A DNA stretch of 64,000 nt from Toxoplasma gondii ME49 (GCF_000006565.2 NC_031477.1:2512043-2576042); one strand, 5' to 3'; positions 1 through 11,739 are shown, counted from the stretch's first letter. Numbers and translations are program-made. The notes: generated from the sequence alone by a model not told the origin.

Positions 1-16
1 GCAGACCTGCTCTCAC

Positions 17-72
17 CTTGTTGAATGGCGAAAAGGATATTCTGCGACGCTTCAGCTTCTCCGGTTTGTCGT
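17..72 (-). CDS. candidate internal exon, gene unknown (left edge)
   Basis: On the minus strand a 56-nt segment lies between a good acceptor (pyrimidine-rich, ending TTTCAG) and a good donor (CAAG followed by GTGAGA). Two of its three frames are open, and both read like ordinary protein, so the frame cannot be fixed. It could be a downstream exon of the minus-strand gene at 1376-2798, or belong to another gene lying mostly left of the window. No family is recognised. Confidence 0.35.
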
Positions 73-802
73 CTGAAATTGGTAGCGCAACGAAAACGAA
101 AAAAGAACGGATTCCAAACGCTGAACGCAACCGCTGACACGCACGCGAGTAGCTTGTGCCTCTCTGCGTGACCCGTTCTCTTCTCCACCTCCCTTGTCCC
201 CGCTCTCCCTTGTTCTCTCTCTGTGACTCCCCGGTGCACAGCAGTCTCTTCCAGATGCGCCGAGCGACTTCAGCGAACGACATTCGGAAACGCAGAGAAA
301 CGCAGGTGGGCGGTCGGGAGAGAAACCGAGACAACTGCGCAAACAGAGAGGCAGAGACAGAGAACAAGGCGAGGAAAGGGGAGACAGGCGACACAGAGAA
401 AGACGTGAGAAAAACAGAACGCATGCTTCTGCAAGCACCCCGAAAAGAGGCTGAAAAACCGTCCTCTCCAATCTGACAGGAAGGAGACGCAGAACGAACG
501 AGACGAAGTGGAAAGCTTTTTCTCACTTTCTCTGCTTCCGTCGAACACTGCGCTACTGCTGCACCGAAGAATCGAGTGCCGGCGCCGTTCTTTCGGCAGT
601 ACCTTGCCTAAGACAACATCGAGGAACGCACACCAGAACGAACTGCAAAACAAACGCTTTCTTCCAAGGGACTCAAGACGCTTTCCGTTTCTATTTTATT
701 GTAGTGTATCGACAGAGGAAGAGCGAATGAGCGACGCTGAAAAAGTAGTAGAGCACATCGAGTCCTGAAATACGACGGAACACGCCGGGGCAGCTTGGCG
801 AC

Positions 803-893
803 TATACAAATATACAAACATATAAATATACATAAATATGCATATACATATATATATATATATATATAAATATACATATACATGTATACATAC

Positions 894-930
<37 letters not shown>

Positions 931-996
931 CATGTATACATATATATATATATATATATACATAAACATGTATACATATATATATACATATATATC
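803..996. repeat. compound (TA)n/(TACA)n microsatellite
   Basis: About 190 bases of TATA/TATACA/CATATA units. Open frames through it encode only Tyr-Ile runs and are not genes. It sits in the region between the candidate exon at 17-72 and the exons at 1376 and beyond, which suits an intron or 3' flanking sequence. Confidence 0.9.
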
Positions 997-1375
997 GACA
1001 GAGACAGAGGACAAGCTAGAAGCAGAGAGGTCGCATCAGCCTTCAGTGAGGCAATGCTGCGTCTCGATATCAACGTACACCTCTACAGCTGCACAATGGA
1101 CAGACAAAACGAAGCGAGAGAAAAGAGAGATGAGGCAGCTGCGTAAGGACGGCATGGGAAAGGATGCGGCCGAGGGGGAGTCCGCGTCAGGGGATATGAC
1201 TTTCCATGTGGATAAGTCGCAAACATCAGTTTCTTTTCCTCGACACTGAGAGGTCCTTGAAGAGAACAGAAAAGACCAGAGCGACGGGTGTGCGCCCTTG
1301 TCCTCTCCAACTTTCGTTTCGCAACTTTCGCGTCACTTTTTCGCTGGCACATTGCTGATGGCCAAAGCAGCTTAC

Positions 1376-2798
1376 CTTGGACCCGTCGAGCAGCTTGAGG
1401 AACGAAGCGTTCGCCGACGTTCGCAAAATTCATCCGCGAACTCGCTGGAAAGACAAAAAAGTCTCCAAGGCAGTGTGTCTGTGTTGACATTGTGGCCGCC
1501 CTTGGGGAGAAGGATTGCCCAGCTCAGGCCCTCAGGGTGGAGCTCGATAGCTCTGCTTCATTCCATGTGTCTCGACATCGGTGAGTGCCTTCTGTCTGTG
1601 TCTCTTTTGTTCGCTCTCTCTATATATATATGTCCCCTTACACTCTCTCTTCTTCGCTCCTTTCCCCCGAGCTTCTTGTTCCTTTCTTCGCTTTTATGCG
1701 GACTCGCCGAAGACTTACGAACGCCGGTTGACGTGTGAGTTTGGAGGCTCCACGCCTTCGCCATGTACAGCAGCGCCTCCCGAGACTTCTCGCGCAGATC
1801 CTGCGAAAATCCGGAAAAGAGAGACCGTTTACTGAATCATATGATGAACGCAGTCAGAGTCGCTTCATCTTTGACTTCCTCTGAGTCTGCGTAATCAGGC
1901 GTTCTTCCAAAAAGGATCGAGGAAAAACGAGGACATATCGATCCGAGACACGACCTATAAACGGACTGCTACGGATTCGAACGCACACCGTTGTGACGCA
2001 TTTGAATTTTATACACCAGCTCAAAGAAGAAATTCCGCACAGCATCTTGGAACCCCCACCCCCCCGACGAAGGCTTCTGCGCGAATACTTCCGCCTCGGA
2101 TCTCTCGCGGCGAAGCCTGTCTGCGCATGTGCTCTCTCTCGAGAGACACAGATGAAAGTATAAGAGTTCTGTCTCCTCCTTTCCATCTCAACTGTGCACA
2201 GACAAGAGACGCAGGGATCCGGAGAAGGCGCTGTCCTCACCAAGAAGCGTTGTCCCCGTCACGAACACAGTTGTCTCTTTCTCTTTTCACTTGTGGCGCA
2301 CTGTCCGCTTCGAAAGCTCTGCGTTGTCGCTTTTCTCCTTCTTTCTCTTCCACTTGGGTTCTCCCCCTCAACCATGATCGTCTCCCTCCGAGAGAAGGGA
2401 GGGAGCCACCGCGAGAAAGAGTGCAAGGAGAAGAAGGAAGAAGCGACGATAGAGGGAAAGCAGAAAGAAACGAAGAGCAAAAAGCAGATGGGACAAGAAA
2501 AGCAACGAGGGAACGTGGAGGGGAGACTCACTCCTGTGATGATTGTAGACAAATACGTTCGAAGCTGCTGCGTTGTCAGTAGCTTCTCATCTGCCTCATC
2601 GACGAGAACTGCAGGCACCACAGACATCAGAAAAAAAGAAAGCAGTTTCAACCTCAGGCTGTCGAAAGAACGCTTCGATCCTGGCCTCTGGAAGGTCGAC
2701 CCGCAGACCCCTCTCTCCGGACGCAAATGTTTTTCTTTACGGACTTCCACTTTCGCCTTTTGCCTCGTTTCCAGAACATGAAAATCGACATCTGCCAT
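1376..2798 (-). CDS. unrecognised multi-exon protein (3' end unresolved)
   Basis: Five consecutive minus-strand exons fit by splice signal and phase: 2798-2741, 2608-2532, 2133-2017, 1800-1719 and 1550-1376, with donors GTAAAG, GTGAGT, GTGTAT, GTAAGT and GTAAGC. The proposed start ATG at 2798 lies inside an open exon preceded by an acceptor, so more 5' coding exon cannot be excluded. The product begins MADVDFHVLETRQ. It then gives an acidic helix (VDEADEKLLTTQQL), an aromatic segment containing GGWGFQDAVRNFFFEL, a helix (SREALLYMAKAWSL) and PIELHPEGLSWAILLPKGG. Third positions are G/C-rich throughout. After the last exon three continuations are possible near 1249, so the C-terminus is unknown. 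The Trp-Gly-Phe segment recalls MATH/TRAF-like domains, but this is too weak to name a family. Confidence 0.6.
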
Positions 2799-3036
2799 CA
2801 CAGTTTCGACAAACGTTCTTCCTCTTGCAAACAAACAAGTGTGCTTTAAGGAGAAGCAGAGACGCGCCTCTTCGTTCACTCAGTCGAAGCTCTCGATTTC
2901 TCCACTGCAGACGCGGTCAAGGCCGTCTGTGTCTGTCAACAGTCGCCAGCCCTCAGGAAGCGAACACCCAGGCCGATTCACCTCCACAAACAGTAACACA
3001 AATCAACTGTCAGATGCCCACAAAGACAGAAAGACA

Positions 3037-3063
3037 GATATATATATATATATGTATGTATAT
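3037..3063. repeat. (TA)n microsatellite
   Basis: Short TA/TATG run in the roughly 360-base spacer between the proposed start of the minus gene at 2798 and the stop codon of the large gene ending at 3157. I see no gene in this spacer; it probably holds the 3' UTR of the large gene and the promoter/5' UTR of its neighbour. Confidence 0.8.
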
Positions 3064-3156
3064 GTAGAAATACGTATATAAGTATGCCGACATATACTTA
3101 TTTATGTATGTCGCAGTGGAGATTTGCGTGCAGATGACGACTGGGTCTCGGAGACA

Positions 3157-6100
3157 CTATGGGAGATTTTTTGAGGGGCGCGACGCGCCGCGAATCTCGA
3201 GCAGCAGGTTTTGTCGCGTTTGCAAAGCGTGATCGAGCGTACAGGGATCCAGAGCCAGGAAGCTAGGAGTGTGCATTGAGAGGTCTGCCCGTCTCGATTC
3301 GGCCTCTGCTTCGTCGCTTTCTCGCTTTCTCTTTCTGTCTCTCGGGCTCGGCTCTTGCGCGTCGTCTCTCACGCTGGCGCCGCTCTGGCGCATGCAGTGG
3401 ACCTGCTGTTCCAGGTCGTCGTCGAGAGCCTGCTGCAGATCTCGTTCATGTTTCGCTTCCTCCTCGACTCGGCGTCGTTCCCACTCAGACACTTGCGACG
3501 TTGTTCTCGAGTTCCTCAATCCCTGGTCGTCTGCATGCGCCGCGAGCGAAGACGGAGAGGCACACGGACTGGCCGCCGAGAAAGACGAGCGCCGCGAACT
3601 TGGCAGGACAGAAGACGAGGAGCGACCGCTGCTTCTCCCACTGACGGATCGCACATCGGAGGCGTCTGACGAGGAGAGGCGGTGCCTCGCGGCCGAGAGC
3701 TGAGTGAGAGGAGCAAGCAACGTCTGGCGCTCCGTGGAAGCCTCAGACGAAGAGGCGCGCCTCCGAAACGGCGACGAGAAGCAGAAGGTGCCGGGGAACG
3801 GAGACCCCAGCGACGACGTCGGCTTGGCCAGCGAGGGTTTTGCGCTTCTCGACGCAGCAGCTCGACCGGACTCCGAGGACAGCGCCGCGGAAAACGGAGC
3901 CGAGTCCCCTCTTTCTTCTTGGCGGCTTTGCTCTCCAACGGCACCAATCCTGACCTGCCTCACTTGAGCTTTCTTTTCTGACGATCGACTCTCGTCGAAG
4001 CTGGGCGCCGACGCCATGTCTCCCCCCTCTGCATGCGGTTCCTTCCTCGGCTCGGCGCAGTCTTGTCCTTCACAGTCTTCCCCTCCTTGCAGTTCATGTC
4101 GCTCGCAACTCGCACGAGGCGCATGCCCCGAAGAAGAAAGAGAAGAAAGAGAAGAGAGAGAAGAAAGAGAGAGAGAAGGCGCATCCCCCGAAGAAGAGAC
4201 AGAAGATGAAGAGAGAGAAGACGCAGAGAGAGAAGGGAGAGAAGGCACCTGATCTGCAGAGGCTTCTGAAGTGACTGTCTCCGCTTCCGCCTTCGCATGG
4301 ACCTCTTCGTTTTTGTCATCTTCAGTCGTTTTCCCCTTCTCTTCTTTGGCGTCTCTGCTCTCCATCTTTCCTACACTTCCTGGAGCCTCTCTCTTGCATG
4401 CGGGGGCTCTTCCACGAAAGGCCTTTCGCCCATTCTTTGCACATGTCTCCTCTTCCATCTCCCCCTCCTCTTTTTGCTCGATTTCCTCTTTCTTCTCGCC
4501 TTCGACTTTCTTTCCAGTTGTCTCCATTCTCGCCTTCCTGGCAAGATCAGCCCCCGTTCGCACTCGGGTCCCTCGTAGCCGCGACGAGTTGGTCACCGAA
4601 TCTCCGTCGCTTTTCTGCCGCCTCGAATTCGGTTGAGAATATTGAGGCGCGAGAGAAACTGCAGACGAGAGCGAGTCTGCCTGCTGCATGGAAGCTGCCC
4701 GCCTTCCAGAGGAAGAAGAGAGAGAAAGACGAGAGGAAGAGAGAGAAAGCGACGAAGAAGAGGAAGTGGGGAGAGTGGCGGGAGGAGAGAGACGAGTTCG
4801 GAGTTTCTTACTGGCGCGACCGCTTACTCGATCGCTGTTATCTGTTTGCAAGGAGTCTGAACGAGTACTCACGAAGGAAGCCGATGAGGAAACAGAAGAG
4901 CTCTGCTGAACGTCTTCTCGTGGAACAGAGTCTTGCTCCTTCCCGCGTGTCTCGCGCTTCCCAGCTGCTTTCCTCGGACCTCCTAGACATCTGTCCTTCT
5001 CTGGCGACGCGCGCATGCGTCTTTCCTCCGCCTCTGGAAGCCGCGTTACACGCCGGCCTTTCTCCTTTGCAGGAGATGCTTCGCTCTTCTGCGCTCTGTT
5101 CCCCTCCTCGTTCTTCTTCTCGTCCGTGTCTTTCTTCTGCTCCGCGTTCTTCTTCTCTTGCTTGTTCTCCTCTCCGTCCTTCTTCCCCTCGCTTTTCTCC
5201 TTCTTTTTCGAGGAGGAAGGCACAACGATCCCACAGGAAGCGCGCAGTGGAGAGCCACGGAGAGAGGAGACATGAGGAGTTCCCTGCGAGCAGAGCGAAG
5301 GAGAGCCAGACGAGAGAGGAGAGGACTGCAAAGATCCGAGGGAAGCAGCGAAGAGGCGCGGGGACCGACGAACCAGCAGCGTGGACGAAGTGTCGAGTTC
5401 GAGAGTCTTTCCAGCATTTTCTGTTTGTCGCGAGGCGGAGCGAGGAGAAGACGACGCGAGAGAAGGCGCTGGAGACAGCACAGGACATTGTGGGCGGAGA
5501 GCCGTTGAACTCCGCGGCGGCGACGACGGAGACATGACTTCAGCGAGAGGAAGACTCCAACTCCCAGAGACTCGCGGAGGCGACGCTCGCGAAAGCGAAG
5601 AACCGAGAGAAGAGACAGAGGAGAGAGGAAAGGCGAGCGCAGCGGAGTCAGAGGACGACGCTCGTCCACGCCTGGCCGGGGAACAGAGAGGAGAACAGAA
5701 CGCAGGTTTTCGAGGCGAGAGAGACCATCCGGATGGCGAAGGCGAAAGAGCGACGCGCGACTCCGAGACTCTGGGTTTCGATGCCTCGACCCTCGATTTT
5801 GAAGAGTCGCGGGGAGAAGCGATATCGCAAAATGACGAAACCGAAGAGGCTCGGCGGTGCGCCATTGAGCTGACGCGACTCTGGAAAACAGGTTCAGCGT
5901 CTCTTTTTTCATGGTCTCTTTTCTTCTCAGACCTTTTACTTTCCTCGACTTGCGAGAATGGCCCCCGACGACTCGGTCGTCCGCCTTCGTCAACTTGCAG
6001 ACAACTCGAAAGGCGCCTGCTCTCTTTTCCTTCTTTCAGGCCGAGCTCAGCCGCTCGTCCGTCCTCACACCTCTCCCCTGCCTCTGCGCGTGTCTCATTT

Positions 6101-8700
6101 CTCCGTTTTTCATCCGTCTTTCTTGCTGGTCCCTCCTTCTCTCTCTCGGTCTCTGCTTCGCGCGATTGCTTCTCTCCTCTGCCCGCGCGTTCTTCGCCTG
6201 TCGCTGCTTCTTCAGGTCTCTCCACACTCAGACTCCGGCTGCGGCTTCTGGTGCATCTTCTCCGAGGCCGCGACGCGTCTGAGAGGGAGAGAGGACCTGC
6301 GCGAGAAGCGAGGCCTTTTGTCTGTTCATGGAGGTGATGGAACACAGTCACAGAGTTGCGGCGACGGCGAGCGCGCGTCAACACTTGGTCTTCGTCCGCG
6401 CAAAAGGGTGCCATCCACTTCAACGCCTGAGGATCGATGTATATTTCTTCTTTTCTGCGCCCGTCGTCTCTGCCTCCCCTCTCCTCTCTCTCCACTCCCT
6501 CTTCCTCCTCCTCCCCCTCTCTTTCTTTTTGCTCTTCACATCGGTCTCCTTGGCCGCTTATCTCCGCCGCACCAGGCGCGGCCTGTCGGCTGTCTGTCTG
6601 CGCCTGCGTCGTCTCCACTCGCGTCTCCTTCAAGGAAAGAGGAACGGATTTCCTTGGGCTGCTGTGCGAGGAACCATAGCCCAGAGACCTGTCTCTCGGA
6701 GCCTTTGGAGACAGCAGACCGCGCTCCCAGAGATCCGTGACTGCTTCGACGCAGTCGGCCTCTTCGTTCGCGCGTGCATCCTTCGCATTCTCAGTCACAG
6801 ACGTCGACGATATCCTCTCCCCTTTCTCCCGCGAACTCTCTCTCGTGCATGCAAAGGCACCTCCGAGCCTCCTCTCCTTCAGAAAGGCTTTTCTTTCCTC
6901 TCGTGAGGGTGCTGTCGCTCGTGGCTTCCGTTTCTTGGGAGTTCCTTTCTCTCCCGTTTCTCTGCGTTGTCTGTGCTCCTGCAGCTCCTCTCGCTCCCTG
7001 CCTGTCTTGTGATCCGTCTTCTCTCTCGCCTCTCGCTCCTTGTCCGCTGTCCGATGCTCTCTCTGTGTGGGTGCCTTGGCTTCTCTCTCTTTCTCTCCTC
7101 CTCTTCCTCTCTGCAGAGAAGAAACGTTTCCTCGGAAACACAGACTGCGGCCTCGCTCATGCACTTGGAGAGTCATCTCGACACTTGGTTCAACATTCAC
7201 TTTGCCTTGCAGAGATCTCTGTCCCTGCGACTGCTTCCCCTCCACTCCCTCCTTCCTCTTCGGCTCGCTGTAGAACAAGAGAGGAGACATTGTGTTAGAA
7301 CTCTTCGCTTGCACCTCTTTGCTTCTAGCTCCCATCCACGTGCTCTCCTTCTTCTCCTTTCTCTCCTTGTTCGCCTCTGTCTCCTCCATCCTCTCCTTCG
7401 TCTCCATCCTCTCCTCTGTCTCCATGTTCTCATCTGTGTGTCTCTCGAACGGCCGGGGGGCTAGAACTGGGGAGAGGAAGTTTCTTTTCTCCTCCCTGCC
7501 GAGCGAGGAGCAGACTGGCGCCGCACTCGCAACGCTCTCGGGAGAGGAGAAGGCTAGCCGCTTGCGGCTGAGACTCTCGCTCGCACGGAGGTGGAGAGAG
7601 GAGACGAATTCTCTCTCTCTTCTCTGCGGCGAGAAGGCGAAGGAGGAGAGACAAGGTCCTGACGCGTGACCTGTCTCTCTCTCCTCTTCCACGAGGCTCT
7701 TGGGTGTGCGGTAGCGCGAGCAGAGGGGAACGGCATTTGCAGAAGACGCAGAGGAGGAACAGGAGGAGGACGAGAAGAAGACGCGGTCCTCTTGTCCAGT
7801 GAAGTTGTCGCTTGCGGGTCCAGTTCCCTGCCGTTCCTTGAAACGCAGAGAAGAAGAAAAACTGAAAAAGGAAGGAACAGACGAAGCCGCTAAGCATCCA
7901 TCTGTCTGGAAAGGCACTGGAGAAGAGAAGGCAGGACAGAGGACGGGGGACGACGGCGGAGACCCCTGAGCTCTCTTTTCGCTGTTTGCCTGGCCTCGGA
8001 CTCGAGACTCTCCTCCGTCTTCTCCTTCGCCTCTGCTTCTTCCTTCAACTTGTTGGCCGTCACGAGTACGAGAACCGAGAGAAGCAGAAGCCGAAAGAGC
8101 AGGAGACAGCAGCCTCTCCGCGCCGAAGCCGCGAGTCTCGAGGCTCGGGGACGGCTTCGAGTCGCCGTGGGGAATCTCCTGTCTTTGGCCTCGAGAGGGA
8201 GAGCGGAGAAGCGACGGCGAAGGCTCCTGCATGGCCGCACCAACAGGAGAAGCAAACAGCGAAAGGGTGCAGGTGTTTTCCCCGGAGACGGACGCCGACC
8301 CACCGTCGTCATCCGTCTGTAAAGGAAGCGCATTTTCGGACTTGGGCTGCGGGTGAGAAGGCGCTGAGGAGGCAAACGAAGTGGACGAGGAGAGACAAGA
8401 GGAAGAAGAGAGAGAGAGGAAGTTCGAGAGAAGTTTCGGAGAACGGCAAGACTCTGGAAGAGCCGGCAAGCGCGGTTCGCCTTCGTGCGCCTGTCGCTGC
8501 AGCCCAGAGGTCTGGACAGCTACGCCGCTAGGAGCGGGGAAAGGAGACACTTGAGAAGATGACGAGGAAGTATCAGAGGAAGAAGAGTACAGCAGAAGGG
8601 AAGGAGATGGAGAGACTCTCTCTTCGCCTTCCGGGGAGGAAGATGCAGACGGGTGAAGTGATCCATTCTTTCGTCTGTTCCGCAGAGACGCTCGGGGCAT
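3157..8700 (-). CDS. 1847-residue Ser-rich disordered protein, unknown function
   Basis: A single uninterrupted frame runs from ATG at 8700 to TAG at 3157. The protein is dominated by Ser, Arg, Glu and Lys. It has repeated Ser/Leu-Ser runs (about 4130-4250), basic-acidic tracts rich in EERE/KEKK, and SR dipeptides (SRSRSLSVE). Two parts look more ordered: a segment around residues 750-790 (motif YIDPQALKWMAPF) and a charged coiled-coil-like stretch near the C-terminus (ERRRVEEEAKHERDLQQALDD) followed by a short hydrophobic end (FLALDPCTLDHAL). There is no signal peptide, membrane segment or enzyme motif. The large overlapping plus-strand frames are compositional shadows. Long intron-poor genes of this composition are common in Toxoplasma. 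Function cannot be assigned; introns inside the frame are possible but not needed. Confidence 0.8.
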   Translation of the reverse strand: MPRASLRNRRKNGSLHPSASSSPEGEERVSPSPSLLLYSSSSDTSSSSSQVSPFPAPSGVAVQTSGLQRQAHEGEPRLPALPESCRSPKLLSNFLSLSSSSCLSSSTSFASSAPSHPQPKSENALPLQTDDDGGSASVSGENTCTLSLFASPVGAAMQEPSPSLLRSPSRGQRQEIPHGDSKPSPSLETRGFGAERLLSPALSASASLGSRTRDGQQVEGRSRGEGEDGGESRVRGQANSEKRAQGSPPSSPVLCPAFSSPVPFQTDGCLAASSVPSFFSFSSSLRFKERQGTGPASDNFTGQEDRVFFSSSSCSSSASSANAVPLCSRYRTPKSLVEEERETGHASGPCLSSFAFSPQRREREFVSSLHLRASESLSRKRLAFSSPESVASAAPVCSSLGREEKRNFLSPVLAPRPFERHTDENMETEERMETKERMEETEANKERKEKKESTWMGARSKEVQAKSSNTMSPLLFYSEPKRKEGVEGKQSQGQRSLQGKVNVEPSVEMTLQVHERGRSLCFRGNVSSLQRGRGGEKEREAKAPTQREHRTADKEREAREKTDHKTGREREELQEHRQRRETGEKGTPKKRKPRATAPSREERKAFLKERRLGGAFACTRESSREKGERISSTSVTENAKDARANEEADCVEAVTDLWERGLLSPKAPRDRSLGYGSSHSSPRKSVPLSLKETRVETTQAQTDSRQAAPGAAEISGQGDRCEEQKEREGEEEEEGVEREERGGRDDGRRKEEIYIDPQALKWMAPFCADEDQVLTRARRRRNSVTVFHHLHEQTKGLASRAGPLSLSDASRPRRRCTRSRSRSLSVERPEEAATGEERAGRGEKQSREAETEREKEGPARKTDEKRRNETRAEAGERCEDGRAAELGLKEGKESRRLSSCLQVDEGGRPSRRGPFSQVEESKRSEKKRDHEKRDAEPVFQSRVSSMAHRRASSVSSFCDIASPRDSSKSRVEASKPRVSESRVALSPSPSGWSLSPRKPAFCSPLCSPARRGRASSSDSAALAFPLSSVSSLGSSLSRASPPRVSGSWSLPLAEVMSPSSPPRSSTALRPQCPVLSPAPSLASSSPRSASRQTENAGKTLELDTSSTLLVRRSPRLFAASLGSLQSSPLSSGSPSLCSQGTPHVSSLRGSPLRASCGIVVPSSSKKKEKSEGKKDGEENKQEKKNAEQKKDTDEKKNEEGNRAQKSEASPAKEKGRRVTRLPEAEERRMRASPEKDRCLGGPRKAAGKRETRGKEQDSVPREDVQQSSSVSSSASFVSTRSDSLQTDNSDRVSGRASKKLRTRLSPPATLPTSSSSSLSLSSSRLSLSSSSGRRAASMQQADSLSSAVSLAPQYSQPNSRRQKSDGDSVTNSSRLRGTRVRTGADLARKARMETTGKKVEGEKKEEIEQKEEGEMEEETCAKNGRKAFRGRAPACKREAPGSVGKMESRDAKEEKGKTTEDDKNEEVHAKAEAETVTSEASADQVPSLPSLSASSLSSSSVSSSGDAPSLSLSSLSSLSSLSSSGHAPRASCERHELQGGEDCEGQDCAEPRKEPHAEGGDMASAPSFDESRSSEKKAQVRQVRIGAVGEQSRQEERGDSAPFSAALSSESGRAAASRSAKPSLAKPTSSLGSPFPGTFCFSSPFRRRASSSEASTERQTLLAPLTQLSAARHRLSSSDASDVRSVSGRSSGRSSSSVLPSSRRSSFSAASPCASPSSLAAHADDQGLRNSRTTSQVSEWERRRVEEEAKHERDLQQALDDDLEQQVHCMRQSGASVRDDAQEPSPRDRKRKRESDEAEAESRRADLSMHTPSFLALDPCTLDHALQTRQNLLLEIRGASRPSKNLP

Positions 8701-11700
8701 TGTCGACGAACAGTGTGGTCGAGGAAAAGGCTCGTGGAAGAAGGCGAAAAAAACCGAACGAAGAGAAGAAATGAGAAGGTTTCAGAAGGAAGAAAAGCTC
8801 TCGACAGAAGAGAGAAAGAGGTGCAGACGAAAAGACGAGAACGCGTCCTGGGGAACAGCAGAAGAAAAGGACGGTCCAGGAAGTGAAAAAGCAGGCTGGT
8901 CGCAAGACACCTGGGCCACAGTCGCTCTCCCGCGTCGTCGGCAAAGTTCCGACAACGAAGAAAGAAACATTCGTTTTCGCCTTTCCCTCGGGGGTCACCT
9001 GTTGGCTGCCTCTTCCTCTCTTGTGTGTGTCGACTGTCGCGTGTTTTCACCTTCTCTTCCTCGCTGCGCATACACTCTCGAGTTCTCTTTTTTCCAGCTC
9101 GTGAGTCCTCGGACTCGCCGTCGTACTTTTCGTCCTTTGCCCGTTTCTTCTCACACCGGCTGCGCTCTCCTCTCCCCTCTCCCCTCTCTCCTCTCTCGGG
9201 GCCTCAACACACTGTGTTGTCTTCTCGAACTCCCGTGCGGATTTGATTCGGTCGTCTCCGGCTTTTTCGCCTTGGGTCCGTCCTCCGCTCTCCAGTTCTG
9301 GCTGCCTGCTTCTTTCCTCGCCTTCGCTCTCTTCTGCATCATCTCTTTCTTCGTCGGTCTGTCGCGCCCTCGCTGTTTGCTGTCTCGCGGGACCTCAGCA
9401 GACGCGAGGTGTTGCGGCTGAACGACTCGCCGAGCCGATGCCGCCTTCTTCCGCGGAAAAGACGTCTGTTCGCGGTTCTCGTTCACGCCGAAAGACACAT
9501 CCGGTTCTGCAGCGAACTTGAAACCTGTGGATAAGCACAGAAGACAAGCTTGTTAAGCTGTGAAAACTGCCCGTTTAGCACCAACCACCCACCAGCTGCA
9601 GGGAGGTGGGGGGAGGAGGGCGTGGCAGACACGCGAAAAGTGGATTTCTCTGCACAGAACGCCGCTTACGCACCCCCGCCTGCGATCAGAGAAGCCGTCA
9701 CTCTCGAGAAAGTCAAAAAAAACGAAAAAAAACTCGTCGCGCCACAGTCCCCGGCCTCCTTCTGCACTCCGTCCAGAGAACCGAGGTCAGCTGCGTGTAG
9801 GTGAGGGCGGAACGCGTGTGTTCCAGATTCGCGACAGTTTTAGCGGAGGAAGCGCCCGGACAGACGCAGTTCCGTTCCACCACTTTTTAAGGAACTCGAA
9901 TGTCTTTGGCAAAAATGGAAAGGCGGGCAAGAGCGAGAAAAATAGGGGAACACTGTGTAACGAGAGTTTTTTCCACCGTCGAACACCCAGGATCCCACCC
10001 CTGTTGATCGCTGGGGTCACTTTCTCCCAACCCCCTCTCAGTCTCGCGTGTTGGCGGATCCGCGATTGCCGCTTGGACTTTCTTTTTGGAAGAACGCGGA
10101 AAAAGAGAGAAACAGAAGACTCACGGAAAACAGACAGCGGAATAAACAGAGAGTGACGCGAGACGTTTCATGCGGGAACCAGCGCATGTGCGATCGGCTT
10201 TCTTGTTCACTTCTTGAACACGCGAAAATCCCCATCCCCGATTCACAGTACATGCCTCACACCGCGCAGTGTGTGCTTCTCTTCTAGAAAGCACAGTTTG
10301 TTTCCTCTTTCAGTCATCACACTTCTCTCTTCTGCTCTTGTACGTAAGTATAAGACATATCCGCGTTTGTATCCAAAAATGAACGTATACGCATGTATAG
10401 GCATATACAGCCATGGTGAAGTGGTCGTGGCATAATGCGTGTCTTGAACGGCACTCTGAAGAGAACTCTAGGAGGCGCTTGATGAGGAAAGTCTTCGAGT
10501 TGTGAAGAATTTCGCGTGTGATTGCGCCGCTAGTACACAAAACCACAACATCAGGCTGTCACTGAAAATCCACTTTTTTGCGGGAGAGGTCTCAAATCGC
10601 GTAGCACCTCTCAGCTTTGGGTCCTTTTTCAATCAGGACTCCTCAGAAGCTTTCATGTCTGTGCGGCCGTTCAGAGCTGTGCACAAAGGCGACGTCTTTC
10701 ATCTTGACTGTTTCGTACTCGCGGTACCCAAAGTCTCTAAAGGCCGCTGCACATCTAAGTGAACGAGAAATGCGAAGGTCTTACACAGTAGGGAGTGCAA
10801 CGAACTCCTCTTCACAATATGAGAGAAATAAGAGCGACAGAGAAGAACAAGAGACGCGAAGCTGCCAAATGGCAGCAGACAAATGGTTCAGAGGAATTCG
10901 TAGATCTGGACCAGGTGACTTTATGAGCACCTCCTGGGACCAAGAAAAAGAGAGGCGCCACGTCCTTCCCATATGTACAAGAGGAGAGCAGACGGCATCT
11001 CTATTTGTAGAGAGCTCTTTGTAGGCAGGAGGAAAACATCCACATCTCTTTGTTTGCACTTTGGGCTTGCAGTGATCAATCGTTGTGATTCCTCAGTTCA
11101 TGCTGGTCACGATGCAGGTTCTCAGAAAGGAGTTTCCTGAATGAATGCCGCGACTTTGTTTCAGCAGTGATGCTTTAAAATGCACTTGAAAAACACCTGA
11201 ACCCGTTTTCTACCCTGTGGGGATTTCTGAATTGGTGGAATCTTCGCACATGAAAAAGAAATGCACAATTCTTTGGTTTGTCAACTTCGGCTGGATGTTC
11301 ACATGCATTCTAAAAGCGCTCTCCCTTGCACGCCAGACGCATTGTGCAGCGCCGCCTAGCTCCTGTCTCGTTCATTTCCTCTTTCCGTCGCCTGTGGCAT
11401 CTTACAACCCACCAGCCACCACTGCTCGGCGCGTAGGTCGCTACTACCGTTTCGACGTCTGGAAACGTTTTTTTCCCGTCCTCGTTTCGCCGTTTGTGTC
11501 TAGAGGATTTCTACCTCTGTCGTGTTTCGTTTCCTTCCTTCGGAACGTGCTTCGGTCACGAAACACAGCTCCACGACCCACGACCTCAGTCGTTTCTGTC
11601 GATCCCGCGATCGGGGTACGCGACCAGTGGACTTCTTGCCTCTGGATTGCTGCGCTTCTCCGATTTGTCTTTTTCACGCTCTCCCATACAGTGCTGCTGA

Positions 11701-11739
11701 GGAGTTCCCCCTGCTCTCGCATGTGTCTTTGTCTTCAGT
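8701..11739. other. 3-kb spacer without a convincing gene
   Basis: This lies between the start of the large Ser-rich gene and the stop of the putative mitochondrial gene, both minus strand. The part next to 8700 (to about 9530) is strongly pyrimidine-rich on the plus strand, as expected for a 5' UTR/promoter of the minus-strand gene. From about 9700 to 11700 the sequence becomes more A/T-balanced, and open frames are short with no splice-consistent continuation. I see no RNA gene or repeat here. Confidence 0.5.

Noticed and set aside
608..1146. Frames encoding Tyr-Ile repeats
   Set aside because: They are translations of the (TA)n/(TACA)n microsatellite and appear on both strands in several frames. 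The same holds at 13700, 18000, 47300, 51900 and 57800.
4398..6337. Long plus-strand open frames (379 and 318 codons)
   Set aside because: They are antisense to the 1847-codon frame. Their Arg/Ser/Glu-only composition mirrors the Ser-rich codons of the other strand, and they have no ordered segment or splice structure.
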